Shown: positions 1-8,266 of the stretch, piece by piece
Layout of the letters: the number at the start of each line of letters is the position of its first letter
How positions within the stretch are numbered: position 1 is the first letter of the stretch
Assembly: GCA_040755755.1 (NCBI GenBank)
Contig: JBFLZW010000016.1
Span: forward strand, 4,663 to 68,662
Source: a bacterium
GTDB lineage: Bacteria; SZUA-182; DTGQ01
Direction of reading: 5' to 3'
DNA: 64,000 nt
The notes under the pieces: model-generated
The model's input: the letters and a program-made list of their open reading frames with translations, nothing else
Databases searched by the model: none
Told to the model about the DNA's origin: nothing
Program-made: the position numbers and the translations under genes

Positions 1-494
1 TCCAGGCCGATCTTCCCATCCAGCAGCTTTGGGCTCTGCTGACTGATCAGCCGACGGATATGATCTTCTTCCGGAATGCAGAAGACCATTTTCTCCTGCC
101 TGATGGCCTCTGAGAAATCATGGAGGCTGAAGGCAAAATGGAGTATCCGGGGATTTTCCTCGATAACGAACAGAATGTGGCCGGGTTCCATCTTTTCAAT
201 GATCCGGGCTGCCTTGTATCCAAGTCCCAGGCCGAAGAGAAAGGTGACCCCTTCCTGAAAGAATTCGCGGCTGTCAATATCCTTGTCGATAAGCTCACAA
301 GGGTTATCCCGATTGTACAGGGCGATTTTTTTGCCTTCATCCGATTCGACCTGAAGGTCCGCTAATCCGGAAAGCGTGTAGATGAGCTCTACTTCTCTTT
401 GATGTGGCAGGTTTTCCCACCAGGAGAGAAATTCCGGGGATTTCTCCTGCAGCGCGGCCCGGTTTTCCCGCCAGATTTCGGATGGATTCGCCAT
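1..494 (-). CDS. MAF-type flagellin glycosylation protein, DUF115 family (partial, N-terminal part)
   Basis: This gene runs off the left edge of the window, so only about 164 N-terminal residues are visible. It begins at the ATG at 494, 16 bases after the fliS stop codon, so it is probably cotranscribed with fliS. The residues read FLFGLGLGYKAARIIEK and then ILFVIEENPRILHFAF, which is the nucleotide-binding start typical of the motility-associated factor (MAF, DUF115) proteins. These proteins are implicated in transferring nonulosonic acid sugars to flagellin. The position beside flagellin and its chaperone supports that role. No clear ribosome binding site is seen. The C-terminal end and any extra domains cannot be judged. 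Confidence 0.72.
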   Translation of the reverse strand, partial: MANPSEIWRENRAALQEKSPEFLSWWENLPHQREVELIYTLSGLADLQVESDEGKKIALYNRDNPCELIDKDIDSREFFQEGVTFLFGLGLGYKAARIIEKMEPGHILFVIEENPRILHFAFSLHDFSEAIRQEKMVFCIPEEDHIRRLISQQSPKLLDGKIGL

Positions 495-510
495 TTTGAG
501 CTTATTGAGC

Positions 511-885
511 TTACTGGGGTCTGGCATCTGCCCTTCCCCAGGCTTCCCGCAGCTCTTCCAGCATTCTGCGGACTTCGGCCAGGATGGAGGTATCCCCCCC
601 TTCCAGATTGATCCTGGATAATTTTACCATCATATGTTGATACAGGGAAAAGAGACGGGTACTGATTTCCTGCAATTTGCCTTCATAGGAGAGCCCGTTG
701 GCCAGGCCGGTGATGATTTCCTGGGCTTTGACTAGATGCTTGTAGGCACCCCGGCCCTGATTGCTGACTACAATGTGTTCGCACTGGGCAAGATTACTGA
801 TTGCATGATCGTAAAGGAGCAGGAGTGCCTGCTTGGGACTGGCGGTGGTCCGGTTTGTCTGTTCGTACGCCTTCAGCATATTCAT
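511..885 (-). CDS. fliS: Flagellar export chaperone FliS
   Basis: The product has 124 residues, the usual size for FliS, which binds the C-terminal helix of newly made flagellin in the cytosol, keeps it from polymerising and hands it to the export gate. The family signature is visible near the N-terminus: an AYEQT segment, then TASPKQALLLLYDHAI, followed by all-helical sequence ending in a segment rich in basic and acidic residues. The ATG at 885 has AAAGG eight bases upstream. The gene lies downstream of flagellin on the same strand and is separated from it by a hairpin at 911-938, so it may be read through or have weaker expression than flagellin. Confidence 0.93.
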   Translation of the reverse strand: MNMLKAYEQTNRTTASPKQALLLLYDHAISNLAQCEHIVVSNQGRGAYKHLVKAQEIITGLANGLSYEGKLQEISTRLFSLYQHMMVKLSRINLEGGDTSILAEVRRMLEELREAWGRADARPQ

Positions 886-910
886 GGAGTCAACCTTTGA
901 GAAGTGAAAG

Positions 911-938
911 AGGGGAGATCGGTTTGTTGATCTCCCCT
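911..938 (-). terminator. Hairpin between flagellin and fliS
   Basis: A perfect 10-base-pair inverted repeat (911-920 with 929-938) with an 8-base loop lies between the flagellin stop and the fliS start. On the minus strand it is followed only by a short mixed T run (CTTTC), so it may be a partial terminator or an mRNA 3'-end stabiliser that makes flagellin transcripts more abundant than fliS. Confidence 0.55.
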
Positions 939-1023
939 TTGAATTGGTCCAATGTATGATTCGATAATAAAGTATAATAAATTACTGGAGACTCTCTATC
1001 AGATTTCACGATTGGCTGAAAGA

Positions 1024-2640
1024 TCACCCTCCCAGCCCAAGGATGCCGAGGACCATTCTCGGTGCCTGCTGGGCCTGAGCCAGAAGCGACATATTGGCCT
1101 GCTGCAGGATCGTCAGCTTGGAGATCTCCATCTGCTCGTTGATCAGGTCGGCATCTTCGATTCGCGAAATAGCCGCGGTTGACTGAGTTTTCCTTCCTTC
1201 GAGGAGACTTGATTTCATATCCAGCCGCTTGGTCATGGCCCCGATGTTGCCCAGTTCGGCATCCACCCTCTCCAGGGCCTTATCGAGCTTGCGTAAAGAT
1301 GCTTTGGCACCATTGACCGTGCTCAGGTTTATTCCTCCGGCGCCGGTCAGACCATCTACGCTGACGCTGCCGCTGGTCACGTGCCCGACCTGGGAGGTCT
1401 GGATTTTCCCTCTGAAAATATCGCCTTCGGTCAGGACATCGTTGCCGCTGAAGGATAGCTGGAGACCGGTAGCATGATGTGTGGTGCCGTCAAAGGTAAC
1501 GGATCCGCTGGCATTGATGGTTTTTTCATCTTCCCAGTCGGTCCAGTCCCCCCATCCTTTGCCATCTCCTTTGTCAACGCGGGTACGAATCTGAAGGGCA
1601 GCAGAGGTAGCACCGCTGTTTAAGGTGGCCCCGTCATCGACTCTGATTTCATATTCGATCAGGTCTCCGGCTTCAGCCAGTCCGGCGATACCAGTATCGC
1701 CGCTGGCCGTGACCATGCTGGCAAGTGACATTCCATAGTTATCACTATCCGATACGGACCAGCCAAGACCATAGACATCACCGGTTACCGTTTTTTTGGT
1801 ACTGAAGGTAATGATATCTCCCTCGGCAAACTTCTTATCCGTTACGCTGCTGGCCAGTCTGAGGCCGCTCAGGCTGATACCCCGGCCGCTGAACTGCTGG
1901 CCGTCAGTCAGGTAAAAAGTGCTTTCATAATCATACGAAACACCGTCAGTAGTGGTATAACTGACCTTGTAGGAGTTATCTCCGGTAAACTCAATGGTCC
2001 AGTCCGCATCGATGACATTGTCAGCGTTGGTGACTGTCGGCTTTCCATCATCAGCCACGGCTGTAGTGTTGCTGAAGATGACATCACCGTTGTTCAATCC
2101 ATTGGCCAGGGTAGCCTGCTTTAATCCGAGGCGGAAGTTCAGGTCAATAGCCAGGTCGGTAGTGTCATTGACATTTGGTCCGGTCTGAAAGGTGAAAGCG
2201 GCATTCCCATCCAGAAGGAGTTCGCCATTCCAGGTGGTCTGAGTTACCGTATCCTGAATTTCATTGATGTACTGAGCGATCTGGTCCTGAATGGCCGCAC
2301 GCTGCGCGGAATTTTTGGAACCGTCACTGGCCTCCAGGGCTTTTTGCCGCATTTCCATGAGCAGGCTCTTGATGGATGTTGCGCCATCATTGGCGGTGTT
2401 GATCATGTTCTGGGCATTACCGATATTGTTGCCAGCCATTTCCATACCATTCAGATCAATTTTCATCCCGGTAGCATGAATATAGCCAGCCGGGTCATCC
2501 GCTGAAGTGTTGACCCTTTTCAAGGTAGCGATCCGGCTCTGGTGTACGTTCAGCAGGCTATTGGTTGATTCCAGCCCCCGGTAGGCCGAGTTTGCCATCA
2601 GGTTCGTGTTGATTACGCCAAGTTTTCCGTAAATCGACAT
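1024..2640 (-). CDS. fliC: Flagellin (FliC/FlaA family)
   Basis: The product has 538 residues and is the filament subunit secreted by the flagellar export machine. The conserved N-terminal D0/D1 region is at about residues 1-150 and the C-terminal D1/D0 region at about 440-538 (SRIEDADLINEQMEISKL, then LLAQAQQAPRMVLGILG). The middle 290 residues are rich in Thr, Ser, Asp and Gly and form the variable surface-exposed part. The N-terminal motif reads RVNTSADDPAGYI where most flagellins have RINSAADDAAGLAI, so it belongs to a divergent branch. A GGGGGG tract just upstream may act as ribosome binding site, and a sigma-28-type promoter lies about 70 bases upstream. FliS and a MAF glycosylation protein follow. 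Confidence 0.95.
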   Translation of the reverse strand: MSIYGKLGVINTNLMANSAYRGLESTNSLLNVHQSRIATLKRVNTSADDPAGYIHATGMKIDLNGMEMAGNNIGNAQNMINTANDGATSIKSLLMEMRQKALEASDGSKNSAQRAAIQDQIAQYINEIQDTVTQTTWNGELLLDGNAAFTFQTGPNVNDTTDLAIDLNFRLGLKQATLANGLNNGDVIFSNTTAVADDGKPTVTNADNVIDADWTIEFTGDNSYKVSYTTTDGVSYDYESTFYLTDGQQFSGRGISLSGLRLASSVTDKKFAEGDIITFSTKKTVTGDVYGLGWSVSDSDNYGMSLASMVTASGDTGIAGLAEAGDLIEYEIRVDDGATLNSGATSAALQIRTRVDKGDGKGWGDWTDWEDEKTINASGSVTFDGTTHHATGLQLSFSGNDVLTEGDIFRGKIQTSQVGHVTSGSVSVDGLTGAGGINLSTVNGAKASLRKLDKALERVDAELGNIGAMTKRLDMKSSLLEGRKTQSTAAISRIEDADLINEQMEISKLTILQQANMSLLAQAQQAPRMVLGILGLGG

Positions 2641-2710
2641 GGTATATGCCCCCCAACTAAGATTTCAGAAGATAGCGCTCCACAAGGAAATAGCGGTCGT
2701 TAAAAAAGAG

Positions 2711-2737
2711 TTATCGGCCCCGTGCCTAAAAAGTCAT
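2711..2737 (-). promoter_or_regulatory. Sigma-28 (FliA)-type promoter for flagellin
   Basis: On the minus strand an exact GCCGATAA (2718-2711), the -10 box of flagellar sigma-28 promoters, lies 70 bases before the flagellin ATG. Eleven bases further upstream is ATGACTTT, a partial match to the TAAAGTTT -35 box. The exact -10 box and the gene it serves make this a good candidate; the -35 match is weak. Confidence 0.7.
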
Positions 2738-3127
2738 ATTCGTCAGCAGGCTCAGTTCTGGCAACGATCAGTATCTTTTATGCTGCATATCACCTCTTTT
2801 ATGGAAAACCAAAATGTCAGACGAAACAGAGGCCCATAGTTAACTCCACGGTAAAATTTTAATAATTTTTTCCGCAGGTTATTGCTCATTCAGCATTCTA
2901 CTCTTTTTATCGGCCAAGGGGAAAAACACTTCGGGATATGTTTTTCGGAATCATTCTTTTTTGTTGATTCTATAACGCTTTTGGGCTTGCGGGGAGAAAG
3001 GGCGGCGAAGGAAGCAGCGGTTGGAACCGAAAAAACTGGTGTACCCTGTTTATGGAGAGGGGAGAGGGGCATTTCACCTTTCGCTTCTTTACTGTCCGGA
3101 ATGCGGATCAGGCAATAAGGTTTGAAT
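2738..3127. other. Intergenic region upstream of flagellin and of the 3128 gene
   Basis: No gene can be supported in this stretch. It is the divergent region between flagellin (minus strand) and the signalling genes (plus strand). It contains purine-rich runs on the plus strand near 2990-3080 and no recognisable riboswitch core. A plus-strand promoter must lie here or nearby, but none matches a consensus well enough to call. Confidence 0.5.
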
Positions 3128-3400
3128 ATGGAAAAGGACAAAAAATATCCACTGTCGGCAGTTTCTCTCAGCGGCCCTGCGGCAGAGCAGGAATTATTCG
3201 ATAAATCCACCGATTCTTCGGTTGATAGTGATAACTGCCTGACTCAGGAAAACCAGGAACAGACGGAGGCTCAAAAAATCGATACTCTTCACACCTGCGC
3301 ACAGAGAAAAAGCGCTCATATTCTGGAAGAGGTCGTCTCCAGGCTCGTCAGCGATTTGAAAAACAAGCGATTCGAGAACAAGCAAACATCCGGGAAATAA
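3128..3400 (+). CDS. Small hypothetical protein upstream of HD-GYP gene
   Basis: This gene encodes about 90 residues that I do not recognise. The ATG at 3128 is preferred because AAGG lies seven bases upstream; a TTG six bases earlier is an alternative. The protein is hydrophilic, rich in Glu, Gln, Ser and Lys, with no membrane segment, and its C-terminal third (about ILEEVVSRLVSDLKNKRF) could form an amphipathic helix. It ends 11 bases before the HD-GYP gene, so the two are likely in one transcript. Its placement between flagellar and cyclic-di-GMP genes hints at a small regulatory partner, but this is inference from position only. Confidence 0.6.
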   Translation: MEKDKKYPLSAVSLSGPAAEQELFDKSTDSSVDSDNCLTQENQEQTEAQKIDTLHTCAQRKSAHILEEVVSRLVSDLKNKRFENKQTSGK

Positions 3401-3411
3401 AGGGAACCTGT

Positions 3412-4428
3412 ATGATAAACAAGGAATCTACGAATACTGACCAAAGTCAGGCTGCTGCGGAAGCGCAGATCTTTCCTCTGCTCTACTCGATCATCAATAC
3501 GAAACTTGATACTATGGCCAATATGGAGCATTTCCTGCAGCTCATTGTGGATACAGGAGCCAGGATCGTATCTGCCCGCAATTCCTCCCTGGTGATTTTC
3601 ACGGAAAAGATGGATATTCCATCCTCGGATTCAAAAAACAAGGATGACTCCTTTTCACTCCATAACTTTTGCCGGTCGGATTCCTATATTGTCATTCCTC
3701 TGATGCTTCGGGGATTGAAAGACCCCTTCGGCTATTTGCGGGTTGAGAACAAGCAGAATAACCAGAAGTTTGATTCCAAAGACCTGTTCTCGCTCCTTCT
3801 GCTGAGTCGGCAGGCTACCCTGAAAATCGAAAACGACCTGTTATACAAACGGGTGCATCAGGACCTGATTGATTCATTGCTGTCCATGGTCAATATGCTG
3901 GAGTCCAGGGACCGGTATACCTATTCCCATTCGCGGCGGGTTACCCGATTCGCTCTGGCCATCGCTGACGACCTTACCCTTGACCAGAAGGATAAAGATG
4001 TCCTGCGGCTGACCAGCCTGTTGCACGACATTGGAAAAATCGGCATTCCAGATTCCATCCTGAATAAAAAAGATCACCTGACCAATGATGAATTTGAGGT
4101 GATTAAAACCCATCCCCTGGTTGCTGAAAATATCATGCGTCCCCTGGACTTTTTAGCCTCGGAACGGTCGATCATCCGGCATCATCATGAGCGGCTGGAT
4201 GGAAGCGGCTATCCGGACGGTCTGAAGGAAGATGCAATCTCCCTGTGTACCAGAATTATTGCTGTCGCAGATTCCTTCGATGCCATAACTTCCAATCGCC
4301 CTTACCGGAAAGCGAAATCTTATGCGGATGCTCTCGAAGAGCTGGAAGAACTGGCAAATGAGAAATATGACAGGCATGTGGTGAATAGTTTAAAAAAAGT
4401 TATTTTTCGTATCGAGGCTTTTTGCTGA
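3412..4428 (+). CDS. HD-GYP cyclic di-GMP phosphodiesterase with N-terminal GAF-like domain
   Basis: The product has 338 residues. Residues 20-145 look like a degenerate GAF-type sensor domain. Residues 150-335 form an HD-GYP domain, which hydrolyses cyclic di-GMP to GMP. The metal-binding and signature residues are present: YSHSRRV with H173, LHDIGKIG with H205 and D206, HHHERLDGSGYP at 257-268, and AVADSFDA. There are no membrane segments, so it is cytosolic. GGGA precedes the ATG. It is followed 13 bases later by a PilZ-like gene, so enzyme and possible receptor of the same messenger are paired. The nearby flagellin locus suggests control of motility, which is inferred. Confidence 0.9.
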   Translation: MINKESTNTDQSQAAAEAQIFPLLYSIINTKLDTMANMEHFLQLIVDTGARIVSARNSSLVIFTEKMDIPSSDSKNKDDSFSLHNFCRSDSYIVIPLMLRGLKDPFGYLRVENKQNNQKFDSKDLFSLLLLSRQATLKIENDLLYKRVHQDLIDSLLSMVNMLESRDRYTYSHSRRVTRFALAIADDLTLDQKDKDVLRLTSLLHDIGKIGIPDSILNKKDHLTNDEFEVIKTHPLVAENIMRPLDFLASERSIIRHHHERLDGSGYPDGLKEDAISLCTRIIAVADSFDAITSNRPYRKAKSYADALEELEELANEKYDRHVVNSLKKVIFRIEAFC

Positions 4429-4441
4429 AAATGCCGATCTA

Positions 4442-5056
4442 ATGATAGAGGACAATTTTTTGGCATATCGAGAAAAGCGAAAAGATTATCGGATTCAGGA
4501 TACCCTAGCCATTGAGTACCAGGTTCTTTCATCCGGGGAATATGAAGCGGAGAAGCTCCGTTTGAAAAATCAGCCAAGCGGAGTACGAACTCTGAAAGAC
4601 AAGTATGCCCACCTTCTGCCCAACGGGCAGGAAGGAGAGAATTTGGGGAGCGGAGATTCTGAGCTCATTCGGGGATTGTTGAAAATTATCATTGGCCTGA
4701 ATGAGAAGGTTGATTTGATCTTATCTCATCTGGAGGGAAAAGAAGGGGATGTGAGCATCTATCGCACGCCCCCGCAGGAGGTGAGCCTCGGTGCGGCAGG
4801 AATCGGCTTTTGCAGCTCCGAGCACATACCCATGGAAGCGTATATTAAGGTGAGAATGCTCCTGCCCCAGAATCCTCAGGTTTTAATTACCACCTTGGGC
4901 AAGGTGGTCTGGGTCACAGCCAAACAAACAGGGGAGGTGAAGAGATTTGAAGTAGGGATTTTGTTTTTGGATATCCACGAGGATGATCGGGAAGCGATCA
5001 TCAAGCATATTTTCACCAGACAGCGGGATATCTTGCGAAGCAGGGCAAAAAGTTGA
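4442..5056 (+). CDS. PilZ-domain-like protein (possible cyclic di-GMP receptor)
   Basis: The product has 204 residues. PilZ receptors bind cyclic di-GMP through an RxxxR motif and a following D/NxSxxG motif on a small beta barrel. Here an R13-K-D-Y-R17 arrangement occurs near the N-terminus, and about residues 113-122 read EVSLGAAGIGF, which resembles the second motif but with Glu in place of Asp/Asn and Ala in place of a Gly. The segment between (residues 25-105) is longer than in a minimal PilZ domain and includes a helical stretch. The C-terminal half has the alternating hydrophobic pattern of the barrel. Ligand binding is therefore uncertain. It lies directly downstream of the HD-GYP gene. 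Confidence 0.7.
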   Translation: MIEDNFLAYREKRKDYRIQDTLAIEYQVLSSGEYEAEKLRLKNQPSGVRTLKDKYAHLLPNGQEGENLGSGDSELIRGLLKIIIGLNEKVDLILSHLEGKEGDVSIYRTPPQEVSLGAAGIGFCSSEHIPMEAYIKVRMLLPQNPQVLITTLGKVVWVTAKQTGEVKRFEVGILFLDIHEDDREAIIKHIFTRQRDILRSRAKS

Positions 5057-5369
5057 AAAAACAGGTATCGATATCCTGTCAATTTTCTCGACCTCTTGCA
5101 AGACATCCGAGAAGATGGCGGGGAAAAGCGGATGGAGAAATGAAAAGTTGTAAGGAGCTTACATCCTTACTTCCTAAAACACAGGTTTGATCCCCCGAAG
5201 GATTTACTATCAGACTGATCATGAGATTAATAACGGGAAGGTAGAGAAAAACGGAAAATCCCGGAAGCAGTTTACTCCAGCCGGAGTATTAACCAGGGAT
5301 AAGGAACATGCCGCTGCGGCCACTGTTCCCAGGGAATAACTGATTTTTGTAGAGGAGGTTAACGTATTT
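5057..5369 (+). other. Long leader region upstream of the cold-shock gene
   Basis: These 313 bases hold no gene I can support. A strong hairpin lies at 5303-5329 (outer arms GGAACA and TGTTCC, inner arms GCCGC and GCGGC), 40 bases before the cold-shock start. Long structured leaders are known in cspA-type genes, where they act as RNA thermosensors. Whether this region is transcribed as the leader is inferred. Confidence 0.45.
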
Positions 5370-5585
5370 ATGGGATGTTGTGAAGGAACGGTAAAATGGT
5401 TTAACGATGCTAAAGGTTACGGCTTTATCGAACATGAAGGTGGAAGAGATGTCTTTGTTCATTACAGTGCTATTCAGGCAGAAGGATATAAGACCCTGAA
5501 GGAAGGGCAATCGGTATCCTTTGAGCTGGTTGACGGGCCGAAAGGGCCCCAGGCACTGAATGTCGTGAAGAGCCAGAATTTTTGA
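5370..5585 (+). CDS. Cold-shock protein (CspA family)
   Basis: The product has 71 residues, a single cold-shock OB-fold domain that binds single-stranded RNA or DNA and acts as an RNA chaperone. Both nucleic-acid-binding motifs are visible: KGYGFI (RNP1) and VFVHY (RNP2), preceded by the usual [14 protein letters not shown] start. A strong ribosome binding site (GAGGAGG at 5352-5358) precedes the ATG. The first residues MGCC are unusual in carrying two adjacent cysteines. It is a single-gene unit with a strong terminator at 5630-5664. The assignment to the family is certain; which paralogue (cold-induced or constitutive) is not. Confidence 0.95.
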   Translation: MGCCEGTVKWFNDAKGYGFIEHEGGRDVFVHYSAIQAEGYKTLKEGQSVSFELVDGPKGPQALNVVKSQNF

Positions 5586-5629
5586 TACGGTTTTTGAAAA
5601 ATAATTCCTGACAGGAATATTTCAAGGGG

Positions 5630-5664
5630 GGAGATAACGACCCAGCGTTATCTCCTCTTTTTTT
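5630..5664 (+). terminator. Rho-independent terminator of the cold-shock gene
   Basis: A 10-base-pair GC-containing stem (5630-5639 with 5646-5655) with a 6-base loop is followed by TCTTTTTTT. Confidence 0.9.
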
Positions 5665-5721
5665 ACTGCCACGGATAAAATTTTTCGCGGGAGCTACCCC
5701 GGCTCGGGGAAAATTGCCCCC

Positions 5722-5750
5722 TTGACATTCAATCCTTTTTGTTGTATCCT
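5722..5750 (+). promoter_or_regulatory. Sigma-70 promoter of the initiator tRNA
   Basis: TTGACA at 5722-5727 is separated by exactly 17 bases from TATCCT at 5745-5750. The tRNA begins 23 bases after the -10 box, which leaves a short 5' leader for RNase P to remove. Confidence 0.85.
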
Positions 5751-5772
5751 ACTTGCGATAATAAGGAAAAGA

Positions 5773-5849
<77 letters not shown>

Positions 5850-5858
5850 ATTTATGCC

Positions 5859-5895
5859 TGCTGTATAACTGAAGTTGTTATACAGCATTTTTTTT
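5859..5895 (+). terminator. Terminator of the initiator tRNA gene
   Basis: An 11-base-pair stem (5859-5869 with 5877-5887) is followed by eight T residues. Confidence 0.9.
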
Positions 5896-5981
5896 ATTCC
5901 AGCCACTAGAGAAATAAAACTATGAAAAGCTCGCTTTGGATTTTAATCTTTTAACCCCTGACGAAAGGAAGTACTCGACAT

Positions 5982-7238
5982 ATGCCCATGACCATAGCCG
6001 AAAAAATTTTGAGTGAAAAGAGCGGCTGTGAGGCCAGGAGCGGACGGATTGTCGTCTGCGCCATCTCCTGGGCCATTGCTCAGGACGGGACCGGACCGCT
6101 CGCCATCCGGCGGCTGCAGGATGCGGGACTCACCAGGGTTTTCGATCCGAAAAGGGTCATCTTCTTCATTGACCACGCGGCACCAAGCCCCCGGAAGGAA
6201 CTATCCAATGCACACCTCCAGATCCGCTCCTTTGCCCGGGAAACCGGGGCCATTGTTTCCGACATTCAGGAAGGGGTCTGCCACCAGCGGATGGTTGAAG
6301 ACTTCATCAGTCCGGGAGACCTTCTGATCGGTGCCGATTCCCATACCTGCACCTCCGGTGCTCTGGGAGCCTTCTCCACCGGCATGGGCTCTACGGATGT
6401 GGCTATTGGCATGGCTCTTGGCAAGGTCTGGCTCAAGGTTCCCCCAACCATCAGAATTGAAGTCAGTGGAGCATTCCGGCCCGGCGTATATGCCAAGGAT
6501 TTGATTCTCTCCGTAATCGGCCAACTCACCGCAGATGGCGCTACCTACAAGGCCCTGGAATTTGGCGGACCGGCCATCTCGGGCATGAGCATGTCAGAGC
6601 GGTTCACCCTCTGTAATATGGCGGTTGAGGCTGGAGCCAAAACCGGCCTGATCGCCACTGATGAAATCACCCGCGATTATCTGATGAAGCAGGGCAGAGG
6701 AGATCGGTTCCGCGAAATTGCCCCGGATCCCGGGGCTGAATACGAACAGGTTCTCACCATTCAGGCCGGGGACCTGGAACCCATGATCGCCCTTCCTCAT
6801 ACGGTGGACAATGTCAAGCCTGTCCGGCAGGTTGCCGGAACCAAAATCCACCAGGTCTTTATCGGGACCTGCACCAATGGACGACTGGACGACCTTGAAA
6901 TCGCCGCCAAAATCCTCGACGGGCGGAAGGTCGCTCCGGGAGTGCGGCTCATCGTGACTCCGGCATCAAAAGCTATTTACCTCCAAGCCCTGCAGAGCGG
7001 CCTTATCGAAAAGCTCATCAGGGCTGGAGCTGCCGTAACCAGCACCGGCTGCGGCCCGTGCGTGGGGATACATCAGGGGATTCTCGGCGACGGCGAGGCC
7101 TGCCTCAGCACTCAGAACCGGAATTTTCTGGGGAGAATGGGCAATCCGGACGGATTTATCTACCTGTCTTCACCCGCTACGGCTGCCTGCTCAGCCTTAA
7201 AGGGTGAAATCGCCGATCCCAGAGAGATAGTGAAATAA
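5982..7238 (+). CDS. Aconitase-superfamily isomerase large subunit (3-isopropylmalate/homoaconitate dehydratase type)
   Basis: The product has 418 residues, the size of the stand-alone LeuC/HacA catalytic subunit found in archaea and many anaerobes. It isomerises a hydroxy-dicarboxylate through dehydration and rehydration on a [4Fe-4S] cluster. The three cluster ligands are visible: C297 in GTCTNGR, and C357 and C360 in TGCGPCVG. The substrate-binding GADSHTCTSGALGAF segment is at 117-131. GAAAGGAAG lies about a dozen bases upstream of the ATG. The small subunit follows 18 bases downstream. No other leucine or lysine biosynthesis gene is near, so 3-isopropylmalate, homoaconitate or citramalate could each be the substrate. 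Confidence 0.88.
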   Translation: MPMTIAEKILSEKSGCEARSGRIVVCAISWAIAQDGTGPLAIRRLQDAGLTRVFDPKRVIFFIDHAAPSPRKELSNAHLQIRSFARETGAIVSDIQEGVCHQRMVEDFISPGDLLIGADSHTCTSGALGAFSTGMGSTDVAIGMALGKVWLKVPPTIRIEVSGAFRPGVYAKDLILSVIGQLTADGATYKALEFGGPAISGMSMSERFTLCNMAVEAGAKTGLIATDEITRDYLMKQGRGDRFREIAPDPGAEYEQVLTIQAGDLEPMIALPHTVDNVKPVRQVAGTKIHQVFIGTCTNGRLDDLEIAAKILDGRKVAPGVRLIVTPASKAIYLQALQSGLIEKLIRAGAAVTSTGCGPCVGIHQGILGDGEACLSTQNRNFLGRMGNPDGFIYLSSPATAACSALKGEIADPREIVK

Positions 7239-7256
7239 CAGGAGAGAGGTAACTCA

Positions 7257-7757
7257 ATGATTCTAGAAGGACATGCTAAAAAATTCGGAGATAATATCAG
7301 TACAGACCTGATTGCTCCCGGAAGGCTCTTCCACCTTCGGAATAACCTGCCGGAGCTGGCCAAACATGTTTTAGAGGATGCTGAGCCCAATTTTTATGAA
7401 AAGATTCAAAAAGGGGACTTTATTGTCGCCGGACGGAATTTCGGTCTGGGTTCAAGCCGCGAACATGCACCGGCAATCATTAAAATTGCCGGGATCGGAG
7501 CGGTTCTCGCCCAATCCGTGGCCCGGATTTTCTTTCGCAATGCCATTAATGTCGGCCTTCCCGTGTTTGAATGCGATACCAGCCGGATTGAGGCTGAAGA
7601 CCATCTGCGGATCAATGTTTTGCAGGGGACCGTGGAAAACCTCACCCAGGGGATATCCCTGCCATTTCATGCCCTCCCGCAGATCATGGTGGATATTTTA
7701 AACGACGGAGGCCTGGTGCCTCATATCCAAAAAAATGGCGGATTTAATCTGGTCTAG
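7257..7757 (+). CDS. Aconitase-superfamily isomerase small subunit (LeuD/HacB type)
   Basis: The product has 166 residues and is the swivelling partner of the preceding large subunit; the heterodimer or heterotetramer acts in the cytosol. The signature NFGLGSSREHAP is at about residues 60-72 and ARIFFRNAINVGLPV follows. Near the N-terminus, where a short loop sets substrate preference (YLRT in characterised homoaconitases, YLVY or YLVM in isopropylmalate isomerases), this protein reads LFHLRNN, one residue longer than the archaeal examples I can recall. The arginine is homoaconitase-like but the loop fits neither class cleanly. Substrate is therefore left open. Confidence 0.88.
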   Translation: MILEGHAKKFGDNISTDLIAPGRLFHLRNNLPELAKHVLEDAEPNFYEKIQKGDFIVAGRNFGLGSSREHAPAIIKIAGIGAVLAQSVARIFFRNAINVGLPVFECDTSRIEAEDHLRINVLQGTVENLTQGISLPFHALPQIMVDILNDGGLVPHIQKNGGFNLV

Positions 7758-7789
7758 CCCATGCCAGGGGATTCAAGGAGGCCCTGCCG

Positions 7790-8266
7790 ATGACCGGAAA
7801 AGTTGAGTTGTGGATCGCCACCGGCCTTGGCCTTGGGTATTCCCCCATTGTCTCCGGGACCGTCGGCAGTCTGGGTGGGGTCGCGCTGTTTGGGCTCCTT
7901 CACCTGCTTCCCTGGCATCTGTACCTCATAACCGTAGCCGGTCTCTTCTTCATGGGTATCTGGGCGGCTGATCGGGCCGAGGCCGTATTCAAAGAGAAGG
8001 ACAGCGGCTTCATCGTGATCGATGAAATCGTCGGTTTTCTGATCACGGCATTTTTACTGCCCTGGAACTGGCTCTCGATGACGGCTGCCTTTGTCCTGTT
8101 TCGAATCTTCGATATTCTCAAACCCTTCCCCTGGCGAAGCGCGGAAAAACTGCCGGGAGGATTAGGCATCATGCTGGATGATGCAGGTGTTGGCATATAT
8201 GCCAACCTGCTTCTCCAGGGAATGCGAGTATGGCTGTGTCCCAGAATTTGTTTCCCCAGGATTTGA
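7790..8266 (+). CDS. pgpA: Phosphatidylglycerophosphatase A
   Basis: The product has 158 residues and several hydrophobic segments, matching the inner-membrane PgpA enzyme that removes phosphate from phosphatidylglycerol phosphate to make phosphatidylglycerol. Visible family features are GLGYSPIVSGTVGSLGG near the N-terminus, the acidic DEIVGF at about residues 80-85, and RIFDILKPFPWR followed by GIMLDDAGVG. AGGAGG lies eight bases upstream of the ATG. The 3' end overlaps the prepilin peptidase gene by 37 bases, so the two are translationally linked although functionally unrelated. Confidence 0.92.
   Translation: MTGKVELWIATGLGLGYSPIVSGTVGSLGGVALFGLLHLLPWHLYLITVAGLFFMGIWAADRAEAVFKEKDSGFIVIDEIVGFLITAFLLPWNWLSMTAAFVLFRIFDILKPFPWRSAEKLPGGLGIMLDDAGVGIYANLLLQGMRVWLCPRICFPRI

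Noticed and set aside
2882-3118. Plus-strand open frame of 78 codons upstream of the 3128 gene
   Set aside because: No ribosome binding site, no similarity, and mirrored by an equally long antisense frame, as expected from chance.
2980-3127. Cyclic di-GMP riboswitch upstream of the HD-GYP operon
   Set aside because: The conserved core of the known GEMM classes is not visible.
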